Source: an uncultured Gimesia sp.
GTDB lineage: Bacteria; Planctomycetota; Planctomycetia; Planctomycetales; Planctomycetaceae
NCBI RefSeq assembly: GCF_937910335.1
Contig: NZ_CALEMX010000482.1
Span: forward strand, 1-35,613
DNA length: 35,613 nucleotides
Direction of reading: 5' to 3'
The notes under the pieces were generated by a model that saw only the letters and a list, made by a program, of their open reading frames with translations, was not told where the DNA came from and ran no database searches. The translations under genes were made by a program, and so were the position numbers. Shown here piece by piece: positions 1-8,742 of this stretch (positions are counted from its first letter, which is position 1; every line of letters starts with the position of its first letter).

Positions 1-144
1 TATGAAAACTATGCGAAACAGCCCGGCCAGTCAGCCGATGATCTCTTACTGGATGGAATGCACCCCAATACAAAAGGCCAGAAGATGGTGGCTGATCTTT
101 TGATCCCTCAAATTAAAACGCTTCTGCTGAAAAAGAAACCCTGA
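1..144 (+). CDS. SGNH/GDSL hydrolase, C-terminal end (partial)
   Basis: Frame 1 is open from the first base to a TGA at 142-144 and encodes the last 47 residues of a protein. It contains DGMHPNTKGQKMVADLL, which matches the last conserved block of SGNH/GDSL-type esterases: the D-x-x-H-P pair supplies the catalytic Asp and His, followed by the usual x-x-G and a terminal helix. The rest of the gene, including the nucleophile Ser, lies outside the window. The ORF track missed it because no start is present. About 136 bp separate it from the symporter, so co-transcription is possible but not shown. The family is broad (lipases, acetylesterases, sialate esterases) and the substrate cannot be told. 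Confidence 0.75.
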   Translation, partial: YENYAKQPGQSADDLLLDGMHPNTKGQKMVADLLIPQIKTLLLKKKP

Positions 145-280
145 CTTTCAATAGCAGAACAGTCGATTTTTTGATTCAACCGCTGTATCGTATGAAAGTC
201 TCTCTGTTGCTCAAAATTTCAACGAATAAGAGAGATCGCTGTTTTCAAAGCGATGAAACGCGTACAAAGGTAAATCAACA

Positions 281-1882
281 ATGCAAACTTTGGCATCTCT
301 CGATTATGCCATCATTCTGGCTTATCTGATTGGAACACTGGCATTGGGGCTGTATATCGGCTCCAAAATCAAGACCGGTTCCGATTACTTTCTGGCGGGA
401 CGTCGGCTTCCCTGGTGGGCCATCGGCATGTCACTTGTCGCAACCGATATCGGTGCCGTCGACATCGTGGGAACCGGTGGTGCTGCTCACAAGCATGGGC
501 TCGTAGTGGGAAACTTCGAGTGGATCGGCTGTGTGCCAGCCATGATTATCGGCGCGTTTGTGTTTATACCTTTTTTCTGGCGAAGTGGTGTTACCACAAT
601 TCCCGAATACATGGAACGACGCTTTAATGTCTCCGTCCGTTCTGCACTCGCGATCTGCTGGATCTTGTTTATGGCGTGTAATCTGGGCATCATGCTGCTG
701 GCTTCCGCAAAAATGATGGCCGTGCATCTAGGAATGACTGTCGATCAATGTATTTATCTGACCGCGTTTCTGGTGGGTATCTATACCATTTCAGGTGGAT
801 TGGCAGCCGTCGTTTATACGGACATGATTCAATGTATTGTCATGATCGGTGGCTGTTTGCTGGTTCTGGTACTGGGTATCATTGATCTTGGCGGAATTGA
901 TCAGTTTCAGACGGAACTGAAAAAACAAGAACATGTACAGCAGATGAAGCAAGATCAAAAAATCGCTGCTGAAGAACAAGCGGCCGCTGCAACGAATGAA
1001 CTCTCGCATACTTCGCTCATTCTCCCCGCTGATTCCAATACGCCCTTCCCCTGGACAGGAATTTTCTTCGGACTCGCGTTGATCTTGAGCCCCGCCTACT
1101 GGATTGGCAATCAGGCCATTGTGCAGAGATCGTTGGGTGCAAGAAGCGAATTTGATGCCAAAGCCGCTTATGTATGGGGCGCGTTATTAAAGAATCTGAT
1201 ACCGGTGGTCGTCGCGGTTCCCGGTCTGATTGCGTTTGTGAAGTTCCCGGAACTGAAAGACGGAGACCAAGCGTTTCCCGAACTGATTTCGTATTTATTG
1301 CCCGTCGGTTTAAAAGGACTGTTTCTGGCCGCGTTTCTAGCGGCGTTGATGTCCAGCATCGATTCGTATCTGAACTCGGCTTCCACCATTGTCACCAACG
1401 ACTTTTACAAACGTTTTTATCGTAAGGACGCCAGTGATAAATCATTACTCATGATCGGTCGAATGATCACATTTCTGCTGGTTGTGTGGGCGATTGGTTT
1501 TGCTTTCTTTTTGAAATCAGACGATGCAGGCATCTATACGATCTTTCAGACTTTGATGTCATTCTTTCAGGGGCCCGCATTTGCGATTTTAATAACGGGG
1601 CTGTTATGGAAACGGGCGACCGGTATCGCAGCCTTTATTGGTTTCGTTGTGGGAGTCTGTTTTTCGATTCTATTGTTCACGCTGAACCAGGAATCTGTTT
1701 GTGCCGCACTGGGTATAAAACCTCTGTTCCAAATTTCTGATCCATTTCTGTATCTATCAATCTGGGCCTTTGTGGTTTCATTCTCTTTGATTGTCATCAT
1801 CAGTTTTCTCACGAAACCAGAGCCGGCAGAAAAAATTGAGGGCCTCGTCTTCGGCACAAAATCAAAAAGGAGGCCAGCATGA
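281..1882 (+). CDS. Sodium:solute symporter (SSS family)
   Basis: A polytopic inner-membrane transporter of 533 residues, a usual length for the SSS/SGLT family, which couples uptake of a solute to sodium. The N-terminal part shows the family pattern: a first membrane helix, then DYFLAGRRLPWWAIGMSLVATDIGAVDIVGTGG. Later LAALMSSIDSYLNSASTIVTNDFYK matches the conserved sodium-site helix and the following loop. A start at 281 is backed by AAAGG upstream of the ATG. Odd point: residues about 207-250 form a Gln/Lys/Ala-rich, probably coiled-coil hydrophilic loop (QTELKKQEHVQQMKQDQK and onwards) between two membrane helices. The substrate is unknown; planctomycete members are often annotated as sugar or organic-acid carriers. 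The gene overlaps the next small gene by 4 bases. Confidence 0.9.
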   Translation: MQTLASLDYAIILAYLIGTLALGLYIGSKIKTGSDYFLAGRRLPWWAIGMSLVATDIGAVDIVGTGGAAHKHGLVVGNFEWIGCVPAMIIGAFVFIPFFWRSGVTTIPEYMERRFNVSVRSALAICWILFMACNLGIMLLASAKMMAVHLGMTVDQCIYLTAFLVGIYTISGGLAAVVYTDMIQCIVMIGGCLLVLVLGIIDLGGIDQFQTELKKQEHVQQMKQDQKIAAEEQAAAATNELSHTSLILPADSNTPFPWTGIFFGLALILSPAYWIGNQAIVQRSLGARSEFDAKAAYVWGALLKNLIPVVVAVPGLIAFVKFPELKDGDQAFPELISYLLPVGLKGLFLAAFLAALMSSIDSYLNSASTIVTNDFYKRFYRKDASDKSLLMIGRMITFLLVVWAIGFAFFLKSDDAGIYTIFQTLMSFFQGPAFAILITGLLWKRATGIAAFIGFVVGVCFSILLFTLNQESVCAALGIKPLFQISDPFLYLSIWAFVVSFSLIVIISFLTKPEPAEKIEGLVFGTKSKRRPA

Positions 1883-2109
1883 CGCCTCTCCATCATATTG
1901 GTAATTTCATTCGTGAGCTGGTGATTCAGATTCCGCTCTGGTGCGTGCGCATCCTGTTTTTGGGAACTTTGATTGCCGTCTTTTTGTGGGTCTTGCGGCT
2001 ACCACGGGAAACCACGACGCCTGAAAATGCGACTCACTGGTATCAGAACTTGAAAATCTGGGCCTGCCTCGCTTTAGCAATTCAAATCGTGATCTACAGC
2101 ATCTTTTAA
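1879..2109 (+). CDS. Small two-helix membrane protein, unknown function
   Basis: A 76-residue protein whose ATG overlaps the stop of the symporter gene (ATGA), with a good ribosome site (AAAGGAGG) inside the symporter's 3' end. This translational-coupling arrangement supports it as a real gene. Two hydrophobic stretches are visible, RILFLGTLIAVFLWVLRL and LKIWACLALAIQIVIYSIF, separated by a polar loop, so a hairpin membrane protein is likely. I do not recognise a family. Tight linkage suggests a partner or accessory subunit of the symporter, which is inference only. Confidence 0.7.
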   Translation: MTPLHHIGNFIRELVIQIPLWCVRILFLGTLIAVFLWVLRLPRETTTPENATHWYQNLKIWACLALAIQIVIYSIF

Positions 2110-2200
2110 GAAAACTGGTCGATTATCAACGACGATTTTCAACCGAAAATGAGTGACACAAAACAAGAGTGCATTTCTCAGGCAAACCGCCGTAGCACGC

Positions 2201-3895
2201 TTACTTCTTTTTCTTGATCGTCAACCAGAGGTAAGGCAGTTGTAGATCCGATTTGGGACGCGCCGTATTGCGTTTGGGGCTGATGCCTTTAATGACAGCA
2301 GTCGCAACATGCGTCTTTGATTTGTCTTTCAAGCTGGTCCCTTTAATTTCGAGAGGCCCCTGAAACACCGTTTCCGGTTTGGCTTCCAACTTCAGTTTGA
2401 CAGACTTCTCGGTCTTCCCTTTGACTTTGGAAATAATCGGCTTACAAGTGGCCCCTTTCGGTAGACCGACCAGACTGATTTCAATGTCATCACTGAAACG
2501 AGGACTCAAACGATTGATCGTAACTTCAATCTCTAACGGTTTTCCGCCAGTGGTGAGCGTAAATTGTTCTGCCGATGTCTGTAGTTTGAAATCGGTTATC
2601 GATGGTTGGATCGACAACAGGTAGATATATCGGAAACCGCCATGCTGAAAACGGTCAGTCACATGTAAATGATATTCGCCATCAGCGGGAATTTTGTAGA
2701 TTAAACGTGCATCGAAATAATTCCGTATCGGATCATCGATCTCTTTCAGTAGCTTCCCTTTTGCGTCAAACAGTTTCAGATGCGCATCCAGCGGATAACC
2801 CAATGTATGCGAGTCGATCTGAAAAGTCAGATCTTCCCCTTTCTTTGCGGTGAAGCGATAAACGTCGATCTCTTCCGGCTTTGATATTTTTCCCGTGACA
2901 CTACTGGGAATCGAAAGCGACTGCCCTTTCTCCTGCTGGCTATCTTTTGACTCCAGCAAAACCGGGGTCGGGCTGAGTGGAATTTTCAGCCAATTCGCCA
3001 ACTGAGGATGACTGACCAGCGCCTTGCCATCAGAATGCTCTGCAACAGGTCGCAATGATTTGAGACTGTCAGTCAGATTCCAGCCTTCCAGTTTAACCGG
3101 TTTGGCTGTCTCATAATGATAGGCAAGCGGCAAACTATGATCGACAAAAGGCCCCGTTGAAAGGGTTAATCGATAGATGTAAGAAGCAGCGCCGGCAAAC
3201 CGGATCGTACTGTTCGGGTCTGCGGGAAACGCGAATGTTCTAATATAATAAGTGCCGTCCGCAGGAGCGGTAAACACAATGCGTGGATCGAACCAGAGTG
3301 TGTCATCAATATGCGAAAGCAAGGTTCCTCGATGATTGAGAATTTGAAGCACGCCATCCATCGGAGATCCCAACTGCTCATTGGCAGTGAGTGAAGCGAC
3401 CAACGTCTCTCCCTTTTTCATTACAACCTGATACGTATCGACATCGCCGCTTTTGGATAACACGCCGTTGATGGTGACGCTCGGCTGCTTATATTTTTGT
3501 GCGTGAGCCAGATCATTATTGGGTTCGGTTTCGGGTTGCTCAGGAAGTGTACCCACAAGGAACGGACGAATTCCCGAAGCACCTTCTGCATTATGAAACC
3601 TCAGCCAATACAGGCCAGGGCGGGCCTTTGCATCAATTTGGATCGAAAACTGCTTTTCCTTACCTTTGGCTGGCTTCTCCGGAATCACAACCTTCAAACC
3701 AGGAGCCGACGTCCAGACAGAAACCGGCGCTGTTCCCAAAGTTTTATCGACAGTGACATCAACCTTCTGACCGACTTGTCCCCCCGCGGGATTGAGATAA
3801 CTCACACTGGGAGGTGCCGCGATGACTTGAGTGATCAGACTGAAAACCAACGACATCGAGACAACAGTAGATAGAATCCGAGCGGTAGATGACAT
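2201..3895 (-). CDS. Secreted PPC-domain protein (pre-peptidase C-terminal-like repeats)
   Basis: A 564-residue exported protein with a signal peptide (hydrophobic core around residues 8-26, cleavage near VIAAPP). Two copies of a beta-rich module are visible. Each has the PPC signature of E-P-N-N/E-x-D-V-Y followed by GE(T/D)L and an 'ADGxYxxxVxD' strand: around EPNNDLAHAQ..SGDVDTYQVVMKKGETL and KPEEIDVYRFTAKKGEDLTFQID..PADGEYHLHVTD. An N-terminal IPT/Ig-like segment (VSYLNPAGGQVGQKVDVTV) precedes them. It is the third gene of a minus-strand operon after the DUF1549/1553 and DUF1501 genes, with a 32-bp gap to DUF1501. PPC domains are extracellular binding or stability modules and no catalytic domain is seen. 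In planctomycetes this trio is thought to act at the cell surface or periplasm in polymer use; the exact role is not established. Confidence 0.85.
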   Translation of the reverse strand: MSSTARILSTVVSMSLVFSLITQVIAAPPSVSYLNPAGGQVGQKVDVTVDKTLGTAPVSVWTSAPGLKVVIPEKPAKGKEKQFSIQIDAKARPGLYWLRFHNAEGASGIRPFLVGTLPEQPETEPNNDLAHAQKYKQPSVTINGVLSKSGDVDTYQVVMKKGETLVASLTANEQLGSPMDGVLQILNHRGTLLSHIDDTLWFDPRIVFTAPADGTYYIRTFAFPADPNSTIRFAGAASYIYRLTLSTGPFVDHSLPLAYHYETAKPVKLEGWNLTDSLKSLRPVAEHSDGKALVSHPQLANWLKIPLSPTPVLLESKDSQQEKGQSLSIPSSVTGKISKPEEIDVYRFTAKKGEDLTFQIDSHTLGYPLDAHLKLFDAKGKLLKEIDDPIRNYFDARLIYKIPADGEYHLHVTDRFQHGGFRYIYLLSIQPSITDFKLQTSAEQFTLTTGGKPLEIEVTINRLSPRFSDDIEISLVGLPKGATCKPIISKVKGKTEKSVKLKLEAKPETVFQGPLEIKGTSLKDKSKTHVATAVIKGISPKRNTARPKSDLQLPYLWLTIKKKK

Positions 3896-3927
3896 CGTTA
3901 AATCATTCTCAATCAGGGTCTAAAAGT

Positions 3928-5265
3928 TTATGCGAATAACTCGGGAATGGGAGTCGGATCGCTGACCAGATGCGAGGGCCGCCCTTCCGGCGTATATAAG
4001 ACTTTGTCAGGATCGATGCCCATTTTGGTGTAAATGGTCGAGACAAAATTTTCGGGGGAGAGAACACGTTCCACGGCAGAATAACCGGCTTTGTCAGTTG
4101 ATCCCAGAGCTAGACCGCCGGGAGTTCCACCACCGGCCATCAAAACAGACATCGCGTTTGACCAATGGTCACGGCCGCCGCCCGGGTTGATTTTTGGTGT
4201 GCGACCAAATTCACCTAGTGCCAATACCATTGTAGTATCCAGCAAACCGCGCTCATCTAGATCTTCAATCAACGTGGCGATCGTATTTTCGAAAGCAGGC
4301 ATGCGACTCCTGAATGATTTGAACAAGCCGCCATGGCTATCCCATCCTCCTTCATAAAGGGTAATGAACGGCACGCCTGCTTCTGAAAGTCGACGTGCAA
4401 GCAACGCGCGTTGACCAAATGGAGTACGGCCATATCTATCACGGAGTTCTGCTGATTCGCTATCCACTTCAAAGGCTTTCTGTGCCTCTGTGGAAGCAAC
4501 CAGATTGTAACCCTGTTCGTAATACTCATCCAGATTCATCACCGGATCACCGGCGACTTTATCTTTGATGCGTTTAAGTTGATCCACCTGTTTCCGCAAA
4601 TCACGACGGGTTTGATAGCGGGCATCAGACAATCCGTTGGGTAACGCCAGATCGCGAACGCGGAAACCTTTGTTATTCGGGTTGTCGGATACAACAAAAG
4701 GTGCATACTTGGCACCCAGGAAGTTAGGGCCCCCGGAACGCGACATGCTGGGCATGGAAAAGTACGCTGGTAAGTTATTCGTCGTTGGTTTCTGGTGTGC
4801 GACAACAGATCCCATGCTCGGATGAAAACTGACAAAGGAACCACAGCCCACAGGGATGCGCGGAGGAGCGCCCGTCATCATATAGTGATTACCGGCACCA
4901 TGATTTCCCTGATTATGGCGTATCGAACGCAGGACTGAGAACTTATCAGAAATCGAAGCCAGACGCGTCATATGCTGAGAAAATTGAACGCCGGGAACCT
5001 TCGTGGCAATCGGGTTGAATTCACCCCGAATTTCTACAGGTGCATCTGGTTTGGGGTCAAACGTTTCATAGTGAGACGGGCCCCCGTCCATCCAGATCAG
5101 AATGACACTTTTGGCCTTGGCTTTGGGCTGCTGAGCGGAAGTCCCTTTGGCCATTCCCTGCAAACGTAACAGGTCGACCATTCCCAAACCTGTCATGGCA
5201 CCCAAGCCAAGCTGCAGACAATTTCGTCGGGTAATTCCATTACAATTCTTTGAAACGTTCATCAT
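3928..5265 (-). CDS. DUF1501 family protein with Tat signal
   Basis: A DUF1501 (sulfatase-like fold) protein of 445 residues from the chosen start. The ORF track begins at 5295, but the ATG at 5265 (MMNVSKNCNG..) has AGGA about 6 bases upstream and gives a proper twin-arginine signal, ITRRNCLQLGLGAMTGLGMVDLL. Family motifs are clear: SVILIWMDGGPSHYETFDPKPDAP, HNQGNHGAGNHYMMTG, and LGEFGRTPKINPGGGRDHW near the C-terminus. The family is related to alkaline-phosphatase-type enzymes and is hugely expanded in planctomycetes, normally paired with a DUF1549/1553 gene as here. Export by Tat implies folding with a cofactor or metal before transport. The biochemical activity is not established. The gene is second in the operon, with 53 bp after the DUF1549 gene. 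Confidence 0.93.
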   Translation of the reverse strand: MMNVSKNCNGITRRNCLQLGLGAMTGLGMVDLLRLQGMAKGTSAQQPKAKAKSVILIWMDGGPSHYETFDPKPDAPVEIRGEFNPIATKVPGVQFSQHMTRLASISDKFSVLRSIRHNQGNHGAGNHYMMTGAPPRIPVGCGSFVSFHPSMGSVVAHQKPTTNNLPAYFSMPSMSRSGGPNFLGAKYAPFVVSDNPNNKGFRVRDLALPNGLSDARYQTRRDLRKQVDQLKRIKDKVAGDPVMNLDEYYEQGYNLVASTEAQKAFEVDSESAELRDRYGRTPFGQRALLARRLSEAGVPFITLYEGGWDSHGGLFKSFRSRMPAFENTIATLIEDLDERGLLDTTMVLALGEFGRTPKINPGGGRDHWSNAMSVLMAGGGTPGGLALGSTDKAGYSAVERVLSPENFVSTIYTKMGIDPDKVLYTPEGRPSHLVSDPTPIPELFA

Positions 5266-5318
5266 TTCTAGTCCTGTATTTTGTCGTAAAAACAATCTTA
5301 ACTGTCAGGGTAGGGGAA

Positions 5319-7781
5319 CTAATTTTTGAAAAGGTATTCCGGAGTATTCAATAACGCCCACATCAGATCTTCAATGATTTGCTGACGATTGGCTTTTTCC
5401 TTTTCAAACAGGGAACGTCCCAGTCGTTTTTCTTCTAACGTGGGATAACGTGAATAAGCCGTCAGATATAATTCATCCAATATCTGATCGGGGGTCATTT
5501 TACTTTTTGCCCATTTGGCACTGTTTCCCTCTGGTGATTGAATGCGAGAATACATTTCGCGCGAGTTCATCATGTGCAACACCTGCACGACTGTCGTTTC
5601 CGTTGTTCGTTCACAAGGAGGATCCTGATTCGGATCGGGACGCCCAAAGGAATCCAGAAAGACCGAGCTCACCCGATGTGTCCATAGTTGCTTCGCGGTT
5701 GAATTTGCGGGCATCGCTACGAATGAATCGGGAACGCCAATCACTTCACTGATGCTGTCCAGCAGAACTTCTGCTCGCAAACGTTGTCGGTAAAATCGCG
5801 AATAATTGCGGCTATCACCCACATTGGTCTCATTGGGCAGGGAGCTTAAACTGTAAACATATGAGCTGAGAATTGTTTTAATGTATTCCTTTTGATCGAA
5901 TTTCACGTCCCGGAAATGTTTCCCCAACGCCTTCACTAACGGTCCATTGGTGGGAGGATTACTTTCGCGAAAATCATCAATCGGTTCCACAATTCCGCGG
6001 CCCATGAGATCTGACCAGATACGATTCGCACTCACTTCGCCAAAGAAATGATTCTGTGGTGAAATGATCCAGTCTGCCAGAATTTCACGAGGATCCTGGT
6101 TCGCTTTGAGTTCAGGGACTTTGCCAAACAATGGTCTCGGCGCGAGTACCTCATTTGTCAGTGGGTGCCTCACACTTCCAGAATTTGACGTAAAGACCAT
6201 TTCCTCTGAGCCTGAAATTGGTGCGGAAATTCCGCGCCCCTTTCGACCCATTTTTGCAAAGTAAGCCGCAAAGCTATAGAAATCGTCCTGCCCCCAGACT
6301 TCTGAAGGGTGATGGTGACACTGGGCACAGCTCAAGCGAATTCCCAGAAACAGTTGGCTGACAATCGTTGTGAGTTCTTCGGGTTTGCGACGATCACGAA
6401 ACATAGTAACTGCACCGTTATGCCACGTCCCTCCCTTGGCGGTCAGTAATTCACGCGTGAACTGATCGAGGGGCTTGTTCTGGTGGAATGATTGTCGAAT
6501 CCAAGCATCATAATTTAACACGGTTTTGATGCCCACATGATAGGGGTTCGGTCTTAACATATCAGCCCATTTATTAGCCCAGTGATCGCCAAACTCCGGT
6601 TGCTCAAGAAAATAATCGATCAATCGCTCGCGCTTGTTCGGAGAGCTATCTTGTAAAAACGCCCGGGCTTCTTCTGCCGTAGGAGTTCGACCAATGATGT
6701 CCAGAGAGACGCGCCTCAAATATGTGGCATCATTCACTGGCTCAGAAGGTTTGAGGCCATATTTTTTGAGCTTATCCCAAACCAGACCATCGATAAAATT
6801 GTTCCGAGGCAACTTGGCATAATAACTGTCGGGTACAGAATTCTTCGAAGGAACCGTTACACTCAGTGAAGCAAAATTTCCTAAATAACGGGCCATGATC
6901 GAGGCTTCGCCCATCAGGGAGCCGGAGGTGACTAAACCATGTTCATCCACGGATACATAGACACTCTCACTCGACATATATTCTGCAAGATCGGTAATAT
7001 CTCGCGTGGAACCATCGCTGTAATACGCGGTGACCACCATCTGCTGTTTTGTTTTGGGCTGCATGATCCGCTCGGTTGGCGCTGCCGAAATCTTGACAAG
7101 TTTCGGTGTCTCGACAACCGCACGTGTCGCACCCTCCGTGATCCACTGTTCGAGAATATTATAATATCTGCTGTTCTCTGGTAATTTCTTACCTCCGCCG
7201 TGGGGAACTTTACCGGCTCCCTTCAGCAAAACGAGACTCTGGTCTGGTGCCAGTGGAGAGGCACGTCTTCCGCGCGATTCTTTCGTAAGCGCGCCATAAT
7301 CAAATTCGGGATCGAAGGCAAACATGGATAATTGAAATCCACCCTGACCACGTTGTTTCCCATGACACGAACCACCATTACAGTGAAATCGGGAAAACAT
7401 GGGATGCACATCGCGTTCGAAGTCAATCAGAACCCTTTGGTCAAAGTTTTTCACCTCGACGGGAACCTTAATTTTCTGCGCACCATTTGAAACTGTGATG
7501 GTAGTTAAACCGTTGGAAACAGGCAGTAGTACACCTGCAGCGCTGACCTGAACTACGGCAGGCTGATTAGATTCAAACTGCACGTTACGAGTGTAATCCA
7601 GAGGTTGATTCTCTTTGAGAACCGTCACCAATAACTGCTGCCGAGCTCGATTGCCATTCAACTGAACTTTTGCTGGATAGACTGAAAGCTGTGATGATTG
7701 AAGAGGAGCATCCGCTGCCTGCGCGGGAAGCGCAGAAAGTAATATCAGAAAACTGATGTATTGATAGATTAGAGACTTCAT
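5319..7781 (-). CDS. DUF1549/DUF1553 protein with Big_2 and cytochrome-like Cys-His motifs
   Basis: An 820-residue exported protein (signal peptide MKSLIYQYISFLILLSALPAQA) and first gene of the operon. Order of parts: a Big_2-like Ig domain about 30-110; a planctomycete cytochrome-type segment with CNGGSCHG at 134-141; a second Big_2-like segment about 240-310 (TAYYSDGSTRDITDLAEY..); DUF1549 about 325-505 with CAQCHHHP at 485-492; and DUF1553 about 560-800. CAQCH is a canonical C-x-x-C-H haem motif, whereas CNGGSCH has an extra residue (C-x4-C-H), as is common in these planctomycete proteins. The protein is therefore probably periplasmic or surface-bound and possibly redox-active. Upstream lies a 323-bp spacer that must hold the operon promoter. 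The partnership with DUF1501 is seen across the phylum; the substrate is unknown. Confidence 0.92.
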   Translation of the reverse strand: MKSLIYQYISFLILLSALPAQAADAPLQSSQLSVYPAKVQLNGNRARQQLLVTVLKENQPLDYTRNVQFESNQPAVVQVSAAGVLLPVSNGLTTITVSNGAQKIKVPVEVKNFDQRVLIDFERDVHPMFSRFHCNGGSCHGKQRGQGGFQLSMFAFDPEFDYGALTKESRGRRASPLAPDQSLVLLKGAGKVPHGGGKKLPENSRYYNILEQWITEGATRAVVETPKLVKISAAPTERIMQPKTKQQMVVTAYYSDGSTRDITDLAEYMSSESVYVSVDEHGLVTSGSLMGEASIMARYLGNFASLSVTVPSKNSVPDSYYAKLPRNNFIDGLVWDKLKKYGLKPSEPVNDATYLRRVSLDIIGRTPTAEEARAFLQDSSPNKRERLIDYFLEQPEFGDHWANKWADMLRPNPYHVGIKTVLNYDAWIRQSFHQNKPLDQFTRELLTAKGGTWHNGAVTMFRDRRKPEELTTIVSQLFLGIRLSCAQCHHHPSEVWGQDDFYSFAAYFAKMGRKGRGISAPISGSEEMVFTSNSGSVRHPLTNEVLAPRPLFGKVPELKANQDPREILADWIISPQNHFFGEVSANRIWSDLMGRGIVEPIDDFRESNPPTNGPLVKALGKHFRDVKFDQKEYIKTILSSYVYSLSSLPNETNVGDSRNYSRFYRQRLRAEVLLDSISEVIGVPDSFVAMPANSTAKQLWTHRVSSVFLDSFGRPDPNQDPPCERTTETTVVQVLHMMNSREMYSRIQSPEGNSAKWAKSKMTPDQILDELYLTAYSRYPTLEEKRLGRSLFEKEKANRQQIIEDLMWALLNTPEYLFKN

Positions 7782-8104
7782 CTCGATGTTCTATCCCAAA
7801 AAATTGATAGGTAAGGATACGCTGTGAGGCTTGGCAGTAGCAGTGCTACGAGGAATGTCAGGAAGGTGTTAATAGCAGACACACAAATCACATAAGCAAC
7901 CCTGATAGCACTAACTCTTCTATCATCCGGGTGCCCGCTTATATATATTGTCGCTTATATTCTCTATTCGTCAACTTCCATTTAACAACTTTATTTACGA
8001 AACACACTCTAGAATACCTTTACTGAGTGGCAAAAACTACCCTTTATCGCAAAAGTAATCAACTGTCCATCTATTTGTAAGTAGAACCACAGCGGTCATG
8101 CGGT
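7782..8104. other. Spacer upstream of the DUF1549 operon; no gene seen
   Basis: These 323 bp separate the 5' end of the DUF1549/1553 gene (-) from the 3' end of the nucleotidase gene (-). No credible ORF or RNA gene is visible. It must contain the operon promoter, but I could not choose a convincing -35/-10 pair. A short hairpin GTAGC-AGT-GCTAC sits at 7837-7849, and an AT-rich tract (TATATATATTG) lies near 7939-7950. Confidence 0.5.
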
Positions 8105-8647
8105 TTATTGCATCTTTTCCAGCTCGGATCTGACATACCCGATTTTGTCACTGATGGCAAAATTTGTATTCCAGGGCTGGGGAAACAGAATCGCCTGCCC
8201 CCCATGTTCCCGAAACAAATCTACATTCTTATGCTGATCGTCAATCAACACCACATCCGGTTTTGCTAATAGATACTTTTGAGTACCGATCATGAAGTCC
8301 ATGAAATGTGGTTCTTGAAAATGCTGTCGCAGCCATTCCACTTTGGCCGAGGCACAGGCAGCACTGCGGCTGGGAGAAGTGCTAATCGTAAAGGGAGCCG
8401 TCTGTTTCAGCAGTATGAGTAGCTCATTCAGCCACGGATAAGGGGGAAACTCTTTCCAGAACCGGCCTCCCAAAGCGTCAACGGGTTTCCAGAATTCGTC
8501 TTTCGTCATGCCCGTCACACCCGCGTAATCTGCCTCTCCCTCAGGCCAGTTCTCGGTTAAATGCCCCTGACCATGCAACTCCAGGATCGATCCCATAAAA
8601 TCAGATATGACGCCATCCATGTCCAGTAATATATGTCGCACAGCCAT
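8105..8647 (-). CDS. HAD-family 5'(3')-deoxyribonucleotidase-like protein
   Basis: A 180-residue cytosolic protein with the HAD signature at the N-terminus, ILLDMDGVISDF: the D-x-D nucleophile and acid are in DMD. Motif II is likely the Ser in TISTSPS, and the Lys and acidic motif III are in LLAKPDVVLIDDQHKN. The length, the short cap and the 'TSPSRSAACASAKVEWL' stretch fit the NT5C branch (5' nucleotidase, deoxy, type C), which removes phosphate from (deoxy)nucleoside monophosphates. Substrate preference cannot be read from sequence. It stands alone, divergent from the Rieske-PSP1 gene with 95 bp between the chosen starts. The ribosome site is weak. Confidence 0.8.
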   Translation of the reverse strand: MAVRHILLDMDGVISDFMGSILELHGQGHLTENWPEGEADYAGVTGMTKDEFWKPVDALGGRFWKEFPPYPWLNELLILLKQTAPFTISTSPSRSAACASAKVEWLRQHFQEPHFMDFMIGTQKYLLAKPDVVLIDDQHKNVDLFREHGGQAILFPQPWNTNFAISDKIGYVRSELEKMQ

Positions 8648-8709
8648 AAAGGTTTTTTCTCTACAGGAAGATACTTTGATGTGATAACGGTATGATTACC
8701 TATTGAGCA

Positions 8710-8715
8710 TATAAT
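8710..8715 (+). promoter_or_regulatory. Candidate -10 box for the Rieske-PSP1 gene
   Basis: A perfect TATAAT lies in the short divergent spacer, 27 bases before the ATG chosen for the downstream gene. No good -35 hexamer was found at 16-18 bases upstream, so this is a tentative call. Confidence 0.3.
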
Positions 8716-8742
8716 AAAATTGAATTAACAGCCAGAGTGGCG

